From NCBI GenBank assembly GCA_019459485.1, contig JAIBEZ010000102.1, forward strand, positions 1-33,828: a stretch of DNA of 33,828 nucleotides. Direction: 5' to 3'. The stretch's first letter is position 1, and each line of letters begins with the position of its first letter. The notes under the pieces were generated by a model that saw only the letters and a list, made by a program, of their open reading frames with translations, was not told the DNA's origin and did no database searches. Origin of the DNA: Prolixibacteraceae bacterium (GTDB taxonomy: Bacteria > Bacteroidota > Bacteroidia > Bacteroidales > Prolixibacteraceae). Both the position numbers and the translations under genes were made by a program. Positions 1 through 8,185 of this stretch are shown piece by piece.

Positions 1-588
1 ACAGGCTATTCGCTCAGCAAATTTTTTTCTGAAATGGAAGTTTGGCGCGGAATTGAAGAAGGATTGGATGCCGTGATAGTCAATCCGTCGATTATTATGG
101 GCCCGGGAAACTGGGAAATCGGAAGCCCAAAACTATTTCAATCGATCTGGAAAGGGCTGAATTACTACACCAAAGGGATCACCGGGCTTGTGGATGTGCG
201 CGACGTGGTAAAAGCCATGATTTTACTGATGGGCGATCAGCAATTTGAGCAGGTTAAAACCCAGCGGTTCATCCTGAATGCCGGAAATATGAGCTATCAG
301 GATTTTTTCAATAGAATAGCGGACGGACTCAACAAACCACGACCGCGAAATTTTGCATCCGACATCAAGCTGCACATTGCATGGAGAATGGCAAAAGCCG
401 CCAGTTTTTTTACCGGGAAACGACCTTTAATCACTCGTGATACAGTATCAAGTTCAAACCAGAAAAATCAATATTCAGGAGAAAAAATCATCCGGACAAT
501 CGGTTTTAAATACCGTAGCCTCGATTCCTCCATTGCTGATATTGCAGACATCTTTCTGAAAGACATGGTTATGCCTTCAGGAAAATAA
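1..588 (+). CDS. NAD(P)-dependent epimerase/dehydratase (extended SDR), 3' part
   Basis: The reading frame is open from the first base, so the gene enters from outside the window and only about 195 C-terminal residues are present. The first codons read TGYSLSKFFSE. The YSLSK is the YxxxK catalytic Tyr/Lys pair of short-chain dehydrogenases, which means the missing part is the Rossmann nucleotide-binding half. After it come VIVNPSIIMGPGNW, a typical extended-SDR substrate-loop region, and VDVRDVVKAMILLM, the usual late helix. The family includes nucleotide-sugar epimerases and dihydroflavonol-reductase-like enzymes, and the exact substrate cannot be told. An ATG at position 34 is internal and lies after the active site, so it is not the start. 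The gene ends 134 bp before the deoxyhypusine-synthase-like gene, which has its own promoter-like sequence in the gap. Confidence 0.88.
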   Translation, partial: TGYSLSKFFSEMEVWRGIEEGLDAVIVNPSIIMGPGNWEIGSPKLFQSIWKGLNYYTKGITGLVDVRDVVKAMILLMGDQQFEQVKTQRFILNAGNMSYQDFFNRIADGLNKPRPRNFASDIKLHIAWRMAKAASFFTGKRPLITRDTVSSSNQKNQYSGEKIIRTIGFKYRSLDSSIADIADIFLKDMVMPSGK

Positions 589-595
589 ATTAAGG

Positions 596-627
596 TTGGC
601 AGAACCAAATATTTTATACTACATTTG
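596..627 (+). promoter_or_regulatory. Bacteroidota-type promoter candidate
   Basis: TTG at 596-598 and TACATTTG at 620-627 are separated by 21 bp, matching the Bacteroidota housekeeping pattern (-33 TTG/TTTG, -7 TAnnTTTG). Transcription would start near 634 and leave an untranslated leader of about 90 nt before the ATG at 723. It would serve the deoxyhypusine-synthase-like gene. This is pattern matching only. Confidence 0.5.
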
Positions 628-722
628 CAAACTTTTTCAAAGATAGCAACCAGCCTATCATACTAATTTATAATCAAATACAATTGCTGGCAAGCACAAT
701 TAAACGATCAAAATTCAGAAGC

Positions 723-1742
723 ATGAAGAAATCAGATTTATTAAAAGACACCATCGAACACATTGACATTAAGTCATTCGACTCAACACCAATTATTGAC
801 TCAATGCGCAAAATGTCATTCACTTCGCGCGATACAGCAAGTGCAACCGACATTTTGCTGAAAATGGTAAACCATACTGAATGTACCAACATTCTGACCC
901 TCGCCGGAAGTACCAGCGCCGGAGGTTGTATGCAGGTTTATGTTGACATGGTCAAAAATAAAATGATCGATGTAATTGTTGCTACAGGAGCATCGATTAT
1001 CGACATGGATTTTTTCGAAGCGTTGGGACACAAACACTACCGCGGAACAACCGAAGTAAATGACGGAATCTTGCGTGACCTTTATATCGACCGTATTTAC
1101 GATACTTTCATTGACGAAGAAGAATTGCAGAACTGTGATGGAACCATCAAGGAAATTACTGATTCGCTTGAAAAAAGACCTTACTCATCGCGCGAATTTA
1201 TTTGGGAGATGGGCAAATGGCTGACAGAAAATTCAGTAAAAAAAGAAAGCCTTATTCAGGTTTGTTACGAAAACAATGTGCCGATTTTCTGCCCTGCTTT
1301 TTCTGACTCAAGCGCCGGTTTCGGTTTGGCCAAACACCAGTGGGAAAATCCTGAAAAACACGTTTCGATTGACTCGGTGGCCGATTTTCTGGAACTCACC
1401 AAAATAAAAATGGCTGCCGGAGTAACTGGTTTGTTCATGATTGGTGGCGGCGTTCCGAAGAATTTTGCACAGGATACTGTTGTTTGCGCCGAAATTCTTG
1501 GAAAAGAAGTGCCGATGCACCAGTATGCAGTTCAGATTACAGTTGCCGATGTCCGCGATGGCGCTTGTTCATCGTCAACTTTGAAGGAAGCCAGCTCGTG
1601 GGGAAAAGTGCAGGTAACCGACGAACAAATGGTTTTTGCCGAAGCAACTTCAGTACTGCCATTAATCGTAAGCTACGTTTACCACAAAGGAACCTGGAAA
1701 AACCGCGAATTTAAAAACTGGAGCAAATTGTTCGTAAAATAA
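723..1742 (+). CDS. Deoxyhypusine synthase family protein
   Basis: Encodes 339 residues with the hallmarks of the deoxyhypusine synthase (DHS) family. LTLAGSTSAGG (59-68) and VIVATGASIIDMDFFEALG (84-102) line the NAD and polyamine site, IGGGVPKN (240-247) is the dinucleotide loop, and EASSWGKV (289-296) carries Lys295, equivalent to the catalytic lysine of eukaryotic DHS that forms the aminobutyl imine. In eukaryotes and archaea the enzyme modifies (e/a)IF5A. Bacteria lack that target, and bacterial homologues are known or proposed to act in polyamine synthesis, for example as homospermidine synthase. The acceptor here is therefore unknown. A TTG at 684 extends the frame upstream, but the ATG at 723 gives the family-like N-terminus MKKSDLLKDTI. 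It is expected to be cytoplasmic and monocistronic, with its own promoter-like sequence and terminator. Confidence 0.9.
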   Translation: MKKSDLLKDTIEHIDIKSFDSTPIIDSMRKMSFTSRDTASATDILLKMVNHTECTNILTLAGSTSAGGCMQVYVDMVKNKMIDVIVATGASIIDMDFFEALGHKHYRGTTEVNDGILRDLYIDRIYDTFIDEEELQNCDGTIKEITDSLEKRPYSSREFIWEMGKWLTENSVKKESLIQVCYENNVPIFCPAFSDSSAGFGLAKHQWENPEKHVSIDSVADFLELTKIKMAAGVTGLFMIGGGVPKNFAQDTVVCAEILGKEVPMHQYAVQITVADVRDGACSSSTLKEASSWGKVQVTDEQMVFAEATSVLPLIVSYVYHKGTWKNREFKNWSKLFVK

Positions 1743-1762
1743 TCGAACAAAAATATAATTTG

Positions 1763-1806
1763 AAATCCCCAATGCTGAAGAAGTGTTGGGGATTTTTATT
1801 TTTTAT
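1763..1806 (+). terminator. Rho-independent terminator of the DHS-family gene
   Basis: AAATCCCCAA (1763-1772) pairs perfectly with TTGGGGATTT (1786-1795) across a 13-nt loop and is followed by a T-rich run to about 1806. It lies 21 bp after the stop codon of the plus-strand gene. Confidence 0.85.
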
Positions 1807-1943
1807 GACTGACAGTTTACATACCTATTGGGCAGTTTGCGTCCGTCAGTTGTGGTCATTCATTGTCATTCTGTTGCCATGTCCTTGCAACTTAATGACC
1901 ACCAAATGACCATTCAATGACTTTTATGACATTGTGTAATATT
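1803..1943. repeat. Degenerate GTCAT/ATGAC repeat element, copy A (convergent junction)
   Basis: This sequence fills the gap between the ends of two convergent genes. It holds many GTCAT and ATGAC pentamers, GTCAT-type to the left and ATGAC-type to the right. It also has AGTTTGCG (1834-1841) with GTCAG at 1845-1849, and ends with TCAATGACTTTT (1914-1925), 8 nt, then GTGTAA (1934-1939). The same 12-mer, 8-nt spacing and hexamer recur at 16281-16306 in the other convergent gap. The function is unknown. Confidence 0.6.
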
Positions 1944-1963
1944 ACAAATACCCATTTTTGTTT

Positions 1964-3424
1964 TTACCCCTTCGGTATCGTAAAACTGAAAGTACTCCCT
2001 TTTCCTTCTTCAGATTCTAACCAGACTGTGCCTCCAAGAAATTCGACCAGACTTTTTGAGATGGCCAATCCAAGTCCGTTACCGCCATATTTCCGGGTAA
2101 ATGCAGTTTCAACCTGACGGAAACGTTTGAAAATTGCATCTCTGTTTTCTTCTGAAATTCCTATTCCTGTGTCTCTTACAAAAAACAGAAGTGAATTTTC
2201 GGTTTCCTGTATTCCTATTTCAACGTAACCAGACTCTGTAAATTTGATTGCGTTTTCGATTAAGTTGACAAGAATCTGCCTAAGTTTTGCCTCATCGGTT
2301 TCAATGACAATCTCCTCCATCTGATCAGGATAACCGGTTCTTAATTCAATTCCCTTTTTAATGGCTATTAGGGAGAATTCATTTATAACTGAACTGATTA
2401 ATTTATTCAAAGAAAATCTGCGGCTACTCAGTTCCAATTGTCCGGCTTCAATTTTCGAAATGTCCATGATGTTGCTGATAACTGAAAGCAGACTGTTCCC
2501 GTTATTACTGATCAATTGTGCAAATTCAGTATGTTGTTCAGGCGAGAAATAAGGGTCGACAACCAACTCTGCAAAGCCAATGATTGAGTTAAGCGGGGTG
2601 CGGATTTCGTGGCTCATGTTGGCAAGAAAAGTTGATTTAAGCTTATCCGATTGTTCTGCCTGATTTTTTGCCACTAAAAGCTCTTCGGTACGTTTGGCAA
2701 CTTTTGATTCAAGATTTTTGTTGGCATCCTCTATTATTGCATTACGTAAATCCAACTGCTCATTGAGGAAAAAATCTTTTCTTGTATAAAACTCGATATA
2801 GTAAGCTCCAAGCATTCCAATCAGATTGGCCGATACAAAGAAAAAATTATAGCTGATAATCATTTCACTTTTTACATCTGAAAAGAAAACCATCGCAACA
2901 TTAAAAAAGGTAAGTACAACCCATCCGGCAATTGTTGCCATGAGAAAACGTAGTTTAACGAAAAAATAGCCAGCTGAAAAAATCAACATTAAACCAGCAA
3001 AATAGATTGAGTTTTCAGGCGCTTTAACACACATAACTGCTACACCAGCGCCACCCACGATTACGCAAATAAATATAAGTTTCTGCCATATCCGGATGAA
3101 ATATCTGCTGAATGAAAAAAGAAAAACTACAATCAATAGCGGGATTACAATCTGATACCTTATCAGGTGAAAAAAGTTCTCAAATTGTTTGGCAACCAGT
3201 TGGTCGAGAAGGCCAAAAATACCATACAAAAAAGTAACTAAAATAAACGATACCCTAAAATGGTTCAATGAATTATGGAAGTATTTGGTCTGGAAAGATT
3301 TTTCGCTCTCAGCCGGAAAAGCCAGGGTAAACCTGTTGAATTCCATTTGCCGGGAGATTTCCCGACCCTGAAATTTGGTTGTTTGTTTTTCACGATCTTT
3401 AAATACAGTTGTTCTGTCAGTCAT
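1964..3424 (-). CDS. Membrane histidine kinase with six-TM sensor region
   Basis: A 486-residue sensor kinase. A polar N-terminus of about 55 residues is followed by six hydrophobic segments (about 58-73, 90-106, 115-133, 138-156, 160-181, 188-210), then a short coiled coil (about 230-265). The HisKA motif NMSHEIRTPLNS has the phospho-acceptor His272. The ATPase domain follows, with N387/N391 (N box), DTGIG (418-422, G1) and GGNGLGLA (447-454, G2). There is no receiver domain, so a separate response regulator is needed, and none lies nearby. There is almost no extracytoplasmic loop, so the signal is probably sensed in or at the membrane. Its HEIRTPLN-type transmitter differs from the HDLR/K-type of the three neighbouring kinases. 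It starts 27 bp after the upstream PAS kinase on the same strand, so the two are probably co-transcribed. Confidence 0.92.
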   Translation of the reverse strand: MTDRTTVFKDREKQTTKFQGREISRQMEFNRFTLAFPAESEKSFQTKYFHNSLNHFRVSFILVTFLYGIFGLLDQLVAKQFENFFHLIRYQIVIPLLIVVFLFSFSRYFIRIWQKLIFICVIVGGAGVAVMCVKAPENSIYFAGLMLIFSAGYFFVKLRFLMATIAGWVVLTFFNVAMVFFSDVKSEMIISYNFFFVSANLIGMLGAYYIEFYTRKDFFLNEQLDLRNAIIEDANKNLESKVAKRTEELLVAKNQAEQSDKLKSTFLANMSHEIRTPLNSIIGFAELVVDPYFSPEQHTEFAQLISNNGNSLLSVISNIMDISKIEAGQLELSSRRFSLNKLISSVINEFSLIAIKKGIELRTGYPDQMEEIVIETDEAKLRQILVNLIENAIKFTESGYVEIGIQETENSLLFFVRDTGIGISEENRDAIFKRFRQVETAFTRKYGGNGLGLAISKSLVEFLGGTVWLESEEGKGSTFSFTIPKG

Positions 3425-3451
3425 TACATAGTTCCTTTTCTAATCGAATTA

Positions 3452-5458
3452 CTACATCTTCGGGATCGTAAAATAAAACGTACTTCCTTTTCCGACCTGG
3501 CTTTCGGCCCAGATTTTACCACCATGTTTTTCAACAAATTCCCTGCACAATATGAGTCCCAATCCGGTTCCTTTTTCGTTTTGTGTACCAGCGGTAGAAT
3601 GGTTCTTTTCGATACGAAAAAGTTTCGAAATGTCTTCACTGCTTATACCAACGCCATCGTCGGTAACTGACACGAGCAATCCATTATTCATTTGTTTGGC
3701 TGCAACTGTAATTACTCCTTCCGATTTGGTATATTTAATTGAATTCGAAATTAAATTCCTCAGAATGGTTCCAAGCATTGCCTTATCGGCAAAAACAAAT
3801 GACCGATCCGGCAATTCAGTATAAATTGATATACCTTTATTTTCAGCTGAATCATTCAATAATCGGATAACATTCGTCAGCAATTGACCAAAATCAATCT
3901 CTTCCGGTAAAAACTCCATTCTTCCGGTTTGCGATCGCGACCATTCCAGCAAATTTACCAGCAAGTCCATGGCCCGTTCCGAAGAATCCTGAATAATATT
4001 GGCAAACCGCTCGACTCCGGCATAGTCTTTTTCCAGAATATCCCGAACAAGCAAGTTGCTGAATCCTACAACATTGTGGAATGGGCTTCTCAAATCGTGG
4101 GCAATGATGGAGAAAAACTTGTCTTTGGTATCGTTGAGTTCCTTGAATTTTGCTTCGCTTTTCCGTAATGCATCTTCTGCTTGCTTTTTTTCGCTGATAT
4201 CCTGAAATGATCCCTGTATTTTCACAATATTTCCATCATTGTTCCAAATGGCTTCGCCGATTGTGCGCACCCAAACCCGTTTCCCGGCGTCGTTAATTAT
4301 TTCCAGCTCTTCATCAAAAGGAATTCCCTTTTTTGCACAATCATTTACTGCATTGGTGATTTTTTCAACCCATTCGGGCGCATAAAACGACAGTGCTTCT
4401 GTTAATGTTGGGTAAAATCCATTCGGTTTTCCGTAAATCATGGCAACTTCATCAGACATTGTTACCCTGTTTTCTTCCATGTCAAAATTCCATCCTCCAA
4501 ATTTTGCAGTTTCGCCTGCGATGCGAAGAAGTGAATAATTCCTGCTCAGTTCTGCCTCTGCCTCTTTCCGTTGGGTGATATCGCGCACGAACGAGAGCAA
4601 TTCGTCATCAAACATTGGTACAATCCGGTTTTCAAAATATTCCCGTTTACCATCTTTTGTTAGCTCATATTCCATGGTTGCCATCTTTCCTGACTGACAG
4701 GCTACAGCGATCGTATCCAGTATTTTTTGGGCCACATCCAACGGTAGTACGTCGGTCATCTTCTTCCCAAGAAAAAATTCTGGGGCAACATAAAAATGCG
4801 TATGGGCTGGAGCATGGTAATCAAGTATAAAACCTTGTTTAGTTATCCTGAAAAGGATATCCGGATTAACTTCAATAATGATCCGGTTTTCTGCCTCGCT
4901 TTTCCGAAGGGCTTCTTCCGTTTGTTTGCGTTCAGTAATATCAACTGCCACCAATATACATTTACTGCTGTTTTCTGAAACAATCCCTTCCAGATAAACA
5001 TATGGCAGCGGATTGAAATTAATGGATAAACTTATTTCGCAGGTTTGTTTGCAATTTGTTTCAAATGCCTTGTGTAAGAACCCATTAAAAACGAGCAGGC
5101 TTTCAGGGGAGACAAAATATCTTAAGTCCTTATTAATCAACAACGAACGTTCTGATTTCAGCAAGTTGGCGCCGCTATGGTTTAGTTCGCTGATAGTGCA
5201 GTTGGTATCGATGGTAAAATATCCGGATGGGGCAGAATCATACAATGCAGTGGCTGTTTCAGCTTTTTCAACAGCCAGTCTGAGCTCCTCATTTTGCATT
5301 TCGAGCTCAACCTGTTGCACATCTATTTCGTGCAGGAGTTTCAGCAAGTCAATCTCGCCTGATGGCAATGCTTTTATTGAATAACTTCTTTTTAAGCGCT
5401 CTTCGGCTTTTTCTCTCAGCTCGGGCAACGCCTGTATAAACTGATTATCTTCCTTCAT
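3452..5458 (-). CDS. Soluble PAS-sensor histidine kinase (three PAS domains)
   Basis: A 668-residue kinase without signal peptide or membrane segment, so a cytoplasmic sensor. An N-terminal helix contains LLHEIDVQQVELEMQNEELR (41-60), a linker common before PAS domains in such proteins. PAS domains follow at about 68-175, 190-295 and 310-422, each ending in a DITxRK or DISEKK segment. HisKA has FFSIIAHDLRSPF with His454. The ATPase domain has N568/N572, DDGVG (600-604) and GTGLGL (630-635). There is no receiver domain. The PAS1 region closely resembles that of the next kinase upstream (5589-8072), so the two share an ancestor for this module. The downstream partner is the six-TM kinase 27 bp away. 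The PAS ligands cannot be read from the sequence. Confidence 0.92.
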   Translation of the reverse strand: MKEDNQFIQALPELREKAEERLKRSYSIKALPSGEIDLLKLLHEIDVQQVELEMQNEELRLAVEKAETATALYDSAPSGYFTIDTNCTISELNHSGANLLKSERSLLINKDLRYFVSPESLLVFNGFLHKAFETNCKQTCEISLSINFNPLPYVYLEGIVSENSSKCILVAVDITERKQTEEALRKSEAENRIIIEVNPDILFRITKQGFILDYHAPAHTHFYVAPEFFLGKKMTDVLPLDVAQKILDTIAVACQSGKMATMEYELTKDGKREYFENRIVPMFDDELLSFVRDITQRKEAEAELSRNYSLLRIAGETAKFGGWNFDMEENRVTMSDEVAMIYGKPNGFYPTLTEALSFYAPEWVEKITNAVNDCAKKGIPFDEELEIINDAGKRVWVRTIGEAIWNNDGNIVKIQGSFQDISEKKQAEDALRKSEAKFKELNDTKDKFFSIIAHDLRSPFHNVVGFSNLLVRDILEKDYAGVERFANIIQDSSERAMDLLVNLLEWSRSQTGRMEFLPEEIDFGQLLTNVIRLLNDSAENKGISIYTELPDRSFVFADKAMLGTILRNLISNSIKYTKSEGVITVAAKQMNNGLLVSVTDDGVGISSEDISKLFRIEKNHSTAGTQNEKGTGLGLILCREFVEKHGGKIWAESQVGKGSTFYFTIPKM

Positions 5459-5588
5459 TTTTCTTTCCCTTTTCCCAACGATAAATAATGGCAGACGATA
5501 CTTTTTTTATTGCAGGCAATTCACTGATTAGCGATTGGTTTCGCAACCCGACAATGTAAATATAAATTTTTAGATTACACCGTTTCAC

Positions 5589-8072
5589 TCAACCTTTCGG
5601 AACCGTAAAATGGAACTTGCTTCCATCGGTCCCAAGTGACCCTCCGTACTCGCTTTCGACCCAGATTTTTCCACCATTTTTTTCGACGAATTCTTTGCAG
5701 AGCAGCAGGCCTAAACCGGTTCCTTTTTCATTTTGGGTTCCCAAAGTAGAGTAACTCTGGTCGATCCGGAACAACTTATCAATGGCGTCTTTTTTTATCC
5801 CGACACCGTTATCGGCTATTGTTATCACCCATTCGGCCTGCTTCCTTTCAGCCGAAATCACTATTTCACCGCCGGGATGGGTGAATTTTATTGCATTCGA
5901 AATCACGTTCCTCAATACGGTACTAATCATTTCCTTATCAGCAAAAACAAAAACCAATGGTGGAAATTTAATACTGATTTTTATCGTTTTTTGACTGGCT
6001 GAGTCAATCAGTGATTTTAATACGCTATTCGTCAGCTCTGCAACTTCGATGCATTCGGGGTTAAAAGCGATACTTCCGGTTTGAATTCTAGACCATTCCA
6101 AAAGGTTCATTAACAAATCCATGGCACGCTGAGAGGAATTCTGAATGATCATTCCGTATTTTGCAATACCTTCATAATTATTTTCATAAATCTGTCTCGC
6201 CAGCAGATTGCTGAAACCGATGATTGAATTGAAGGGATTTTTCAGGTCGTGTGCAATGATAGAGAAGAATTTGTCCTTGGTCGCATTGAGTTCCTGTAAC
6301 CGGGCTTCACTTTGCTTCAGCGCATCTTCTGAAAGCTTTCGGTCGGTAATGTCCTGAATGGTACCAATCATTGAAATAACGTTGCCTTCGGCATCGAACC
6401 CAAGTTGCCCTGAACCTTGTACCCACCGGGTTTTGCCATCTGACTTTCGAACAATGCGGTATTCTTTGTTAAAAGGATTCTTTTTCAATAAAACTTCGTC
6501 TCTAAAATAGTTATCCATCAACGCCCTGTCATCGGGATGTAAAATATCGAACCAACCCTGAAAGTTGCGTTCGTAGCTCTTTTCGATACCGAAGATTTTG
6601 TCAAACACTTCAGATGATTCCCAGTGGTCAGCTATCACATCGAACTTGTATGAACCTATAAATGCCGCATGTTGCGATTCCTTAAAAAAGTACTCGCTTT
6701 CGAGTAATTGATCATCTGCCCGTTTGCGTTCAGTGATGTCGCGCACAATCGCCCACATTCCTTCATTTTTACCATGCTCATCTTTAGAAAGAACAGTTCT
6801 GAGTTCTACCGGAAAAACAGTGCCGTTTTTCTTTCGGTATTCTTTCTCGTAAACTTCTGAATAACCCCTGAGCAAAACCTGATTTTCTACGATTTCCTCT
6901 TCATAGCTTATCCATTTTTCAGGAGTAATGTCAGTGTAAGAAAGTTGGGTAATTTCATCGGGACTGTATTCAAGCATACGCAAATATGATTCATTGAATT
7001 CCCTGATCCGTCCATCCATATTTACATAAACAAAGCCATCCATCATGCTTTCATGGAGTTTCCGATATTTGCTTTCTGAACGGCGCAATGCCTTTTCGGC
7101 CCGTTTACGGTATGATATATTGGCACTTAACGCTGATACTCCAGTTATTTTTCCCTTAGAAATGATCGGGTTAAGAAAGACTTCGTAATAATGAAGTTCC
7201 TTGCCTACATGATTGGAATACTCAAAATAAACTCTTTTCCCACTCAGGGCGGTATCGTATTTTTCCTTCCACAATTCGCTCAACTTTGACGAAATATTTT
7301 CAAGTGCATTCATCCCTTTCTTTAATTCAATATTGAAGGAGGCAAAATATTCATCCAGAAAAAACTTATTGAAAATTACAAAGTTGTAATCGCTGTCTAT
7401 TGACCAGATTGACTCATCCCGGTTATTTATGAGCGAGTTCAAATTGGCTTCTGATTCGGTAATTATTTGCTCCGCCCGTTTGCGTTCGGTAATGTTTATC
7501 GCAGTTAAAAGACATTTCTCCGGATTTTCATCAACAATTCCTTCAAGGTGAATAAAAAACGAGGAATTTTCCTGAAGCAAGAACCACAACTCGCAGACTT
7601 GCCTGGTATTAGTCTGAAATATATTGCGAAAAAAATCGTTAAAAACCGGCAAGGATTCAGGCGAAAGAAATTGGCTGAAATGACTGTCGATTAATCTGGA
7701 ACGGTCTTTCCCAAGTAAATTGGCACCGCTAAGGTTCAACTGACAAATGATGCCTTCGCGATTTAATGTAAAATATCCGGCAGGGGCAAAGTCGTAAAGT
7801 GCGGTTGCAGTGGCAGCTTTTTCAACTGCCAATTTCAGTTCATCATTCTGCATTTCTAATTCAATCTGGTGAACTTCAAGTTCGTGCAGAAGTCCTATCG
7901 GGTCTGTTTCACCCCCGAATTCCTTCAAAAACCCCGATTCTGTCAGTTCTGTTGACAAGCCGGAAAGCGAAATTTTGTTGGATTTGTTAACTTTTAAATG
8001 CGCTTCCGCTTTTTGACGAAGAGAACCGCCCTTCTGCATAACATTGTCTGAAATGATTTTTGGCGATTTCAT
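5589..8072 (-). CDS. Soluble PAS-sensor histidine kinase (four PAS domains)
   Basis: An 827-residue cytoplasmic kinase, the longest of the paralogues. The linker LLHELEVHQIELEMQNDELK (61-80) leads into PAS domains at about 88-196, 209-322, 335-448 and 463-578. The fourth has ILHPDD and WVQGSGQ motifs typical of PAS_3-type folds. HisKA has FFSIIAHDLKNPFNS with His607. The ATPase has N722/N726, DNGVG (754-758) and GTGLGL (784-789). Near the C-terminus, SEYGGSLGTDGSKF (807-820) is a few residues longer than the corresponding SEVGKGSKF of its neighbour. The transmitter is nearly the same as that of the kinase at 8186-9757, while the N-terminal part matches the kinase at 3452-5458. It therefore looks assembled from modules shared with both. 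No receiver or output domain is present. The gap to the next gene is 130 bp. Confidence 0.92.
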   Translation of the reverse strand: MKSPKIISDNVMQKGGSLRQKAEAHLKVNKSNKISLSGLSTELTESGFLKEFGGETDPIGLLHELEVHQIELEMQNDELKLAVEKAATATALYDFAPAGYFTLNREGIICQLNLSGANLLGKDRSRLIDSHFSQFLSPESLPVFNDFFRNIFQTNTRQVCELWFLLQENSSFFIHLEGIVDENPEKCLLTAINITERKRAEQIITESEANLNSLINNRDESIWSIDSDYNFVIFNKFFLDEYFASFNIELKKGMNALENISSKLSELWKEKYDTALSGKRVYFEYSNHVGKELHYYEVFLNPIISKGKITGVSALSANISYRKRAEKALRRSESKYRKLHESMMDGFVYVNMDGRIREFNESYLRMLEYSPDEITQLSYTDITPEKWISYEEEIVENQVLLRGYSEVYEKEYRKKNGTVFPVELRTVLSKDEHGKNEGMWAIVRDITERKRADDQLLESEYFFKESQHAAFIGSYKFDVIADHWESSEVFDKIFGIEKSYERNFQGWFDILHPDDRALMDNYFRDEVLLKKNPFNKEYRIVRKSDGKTRWVQGSGQLGFDAEGNVISMIGTIQDITDRKLSEDALKQSEARLQELNATKDKFFSIIAHDLKNPFNSIIGFSNLLARQIYENNYEGIAKYGMIIQNSSQRAMDLLMNLLEWSRIQTGSIAFNPECIEVAELTNSVLKSLIDSASQKTIKISIKFPPLVFVFADKEMISTVLRNVISNAIKFTHPGGEIVISAERKQAEWVITIADNGVGIKKDAIDKLFRIDQSYSTLGTQNEKGTGLGLLLCKEFVEKNGGKIWVESEYGGSLGTDGSKFHFTVPKG

Positions 8073-8185
8073 TTTTTTTCGTTTTCAAAAGATAGTCGTG
8101 TTTGTATTACGAAAAAAATGAAACTCACGTTACGGTTTTGGAAGTATATTCTCCCTGCCTCTAAAGAACCGTACGAACAATCATT

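Noticed and set aside
816-1037. Open frame on the minus strand inside the DHS-family gene
   Set aside because: Antisense to a well-supported gene, low-complexity Cys/Gly-rich translation with no family motif; a shadow of codon use.
5459-5588. Promoter for the three-PAS kinase
   Set aside because: Only a TACATTG-like word is seen, one base short of the -7 consensus and without a -33 box at proper distance.
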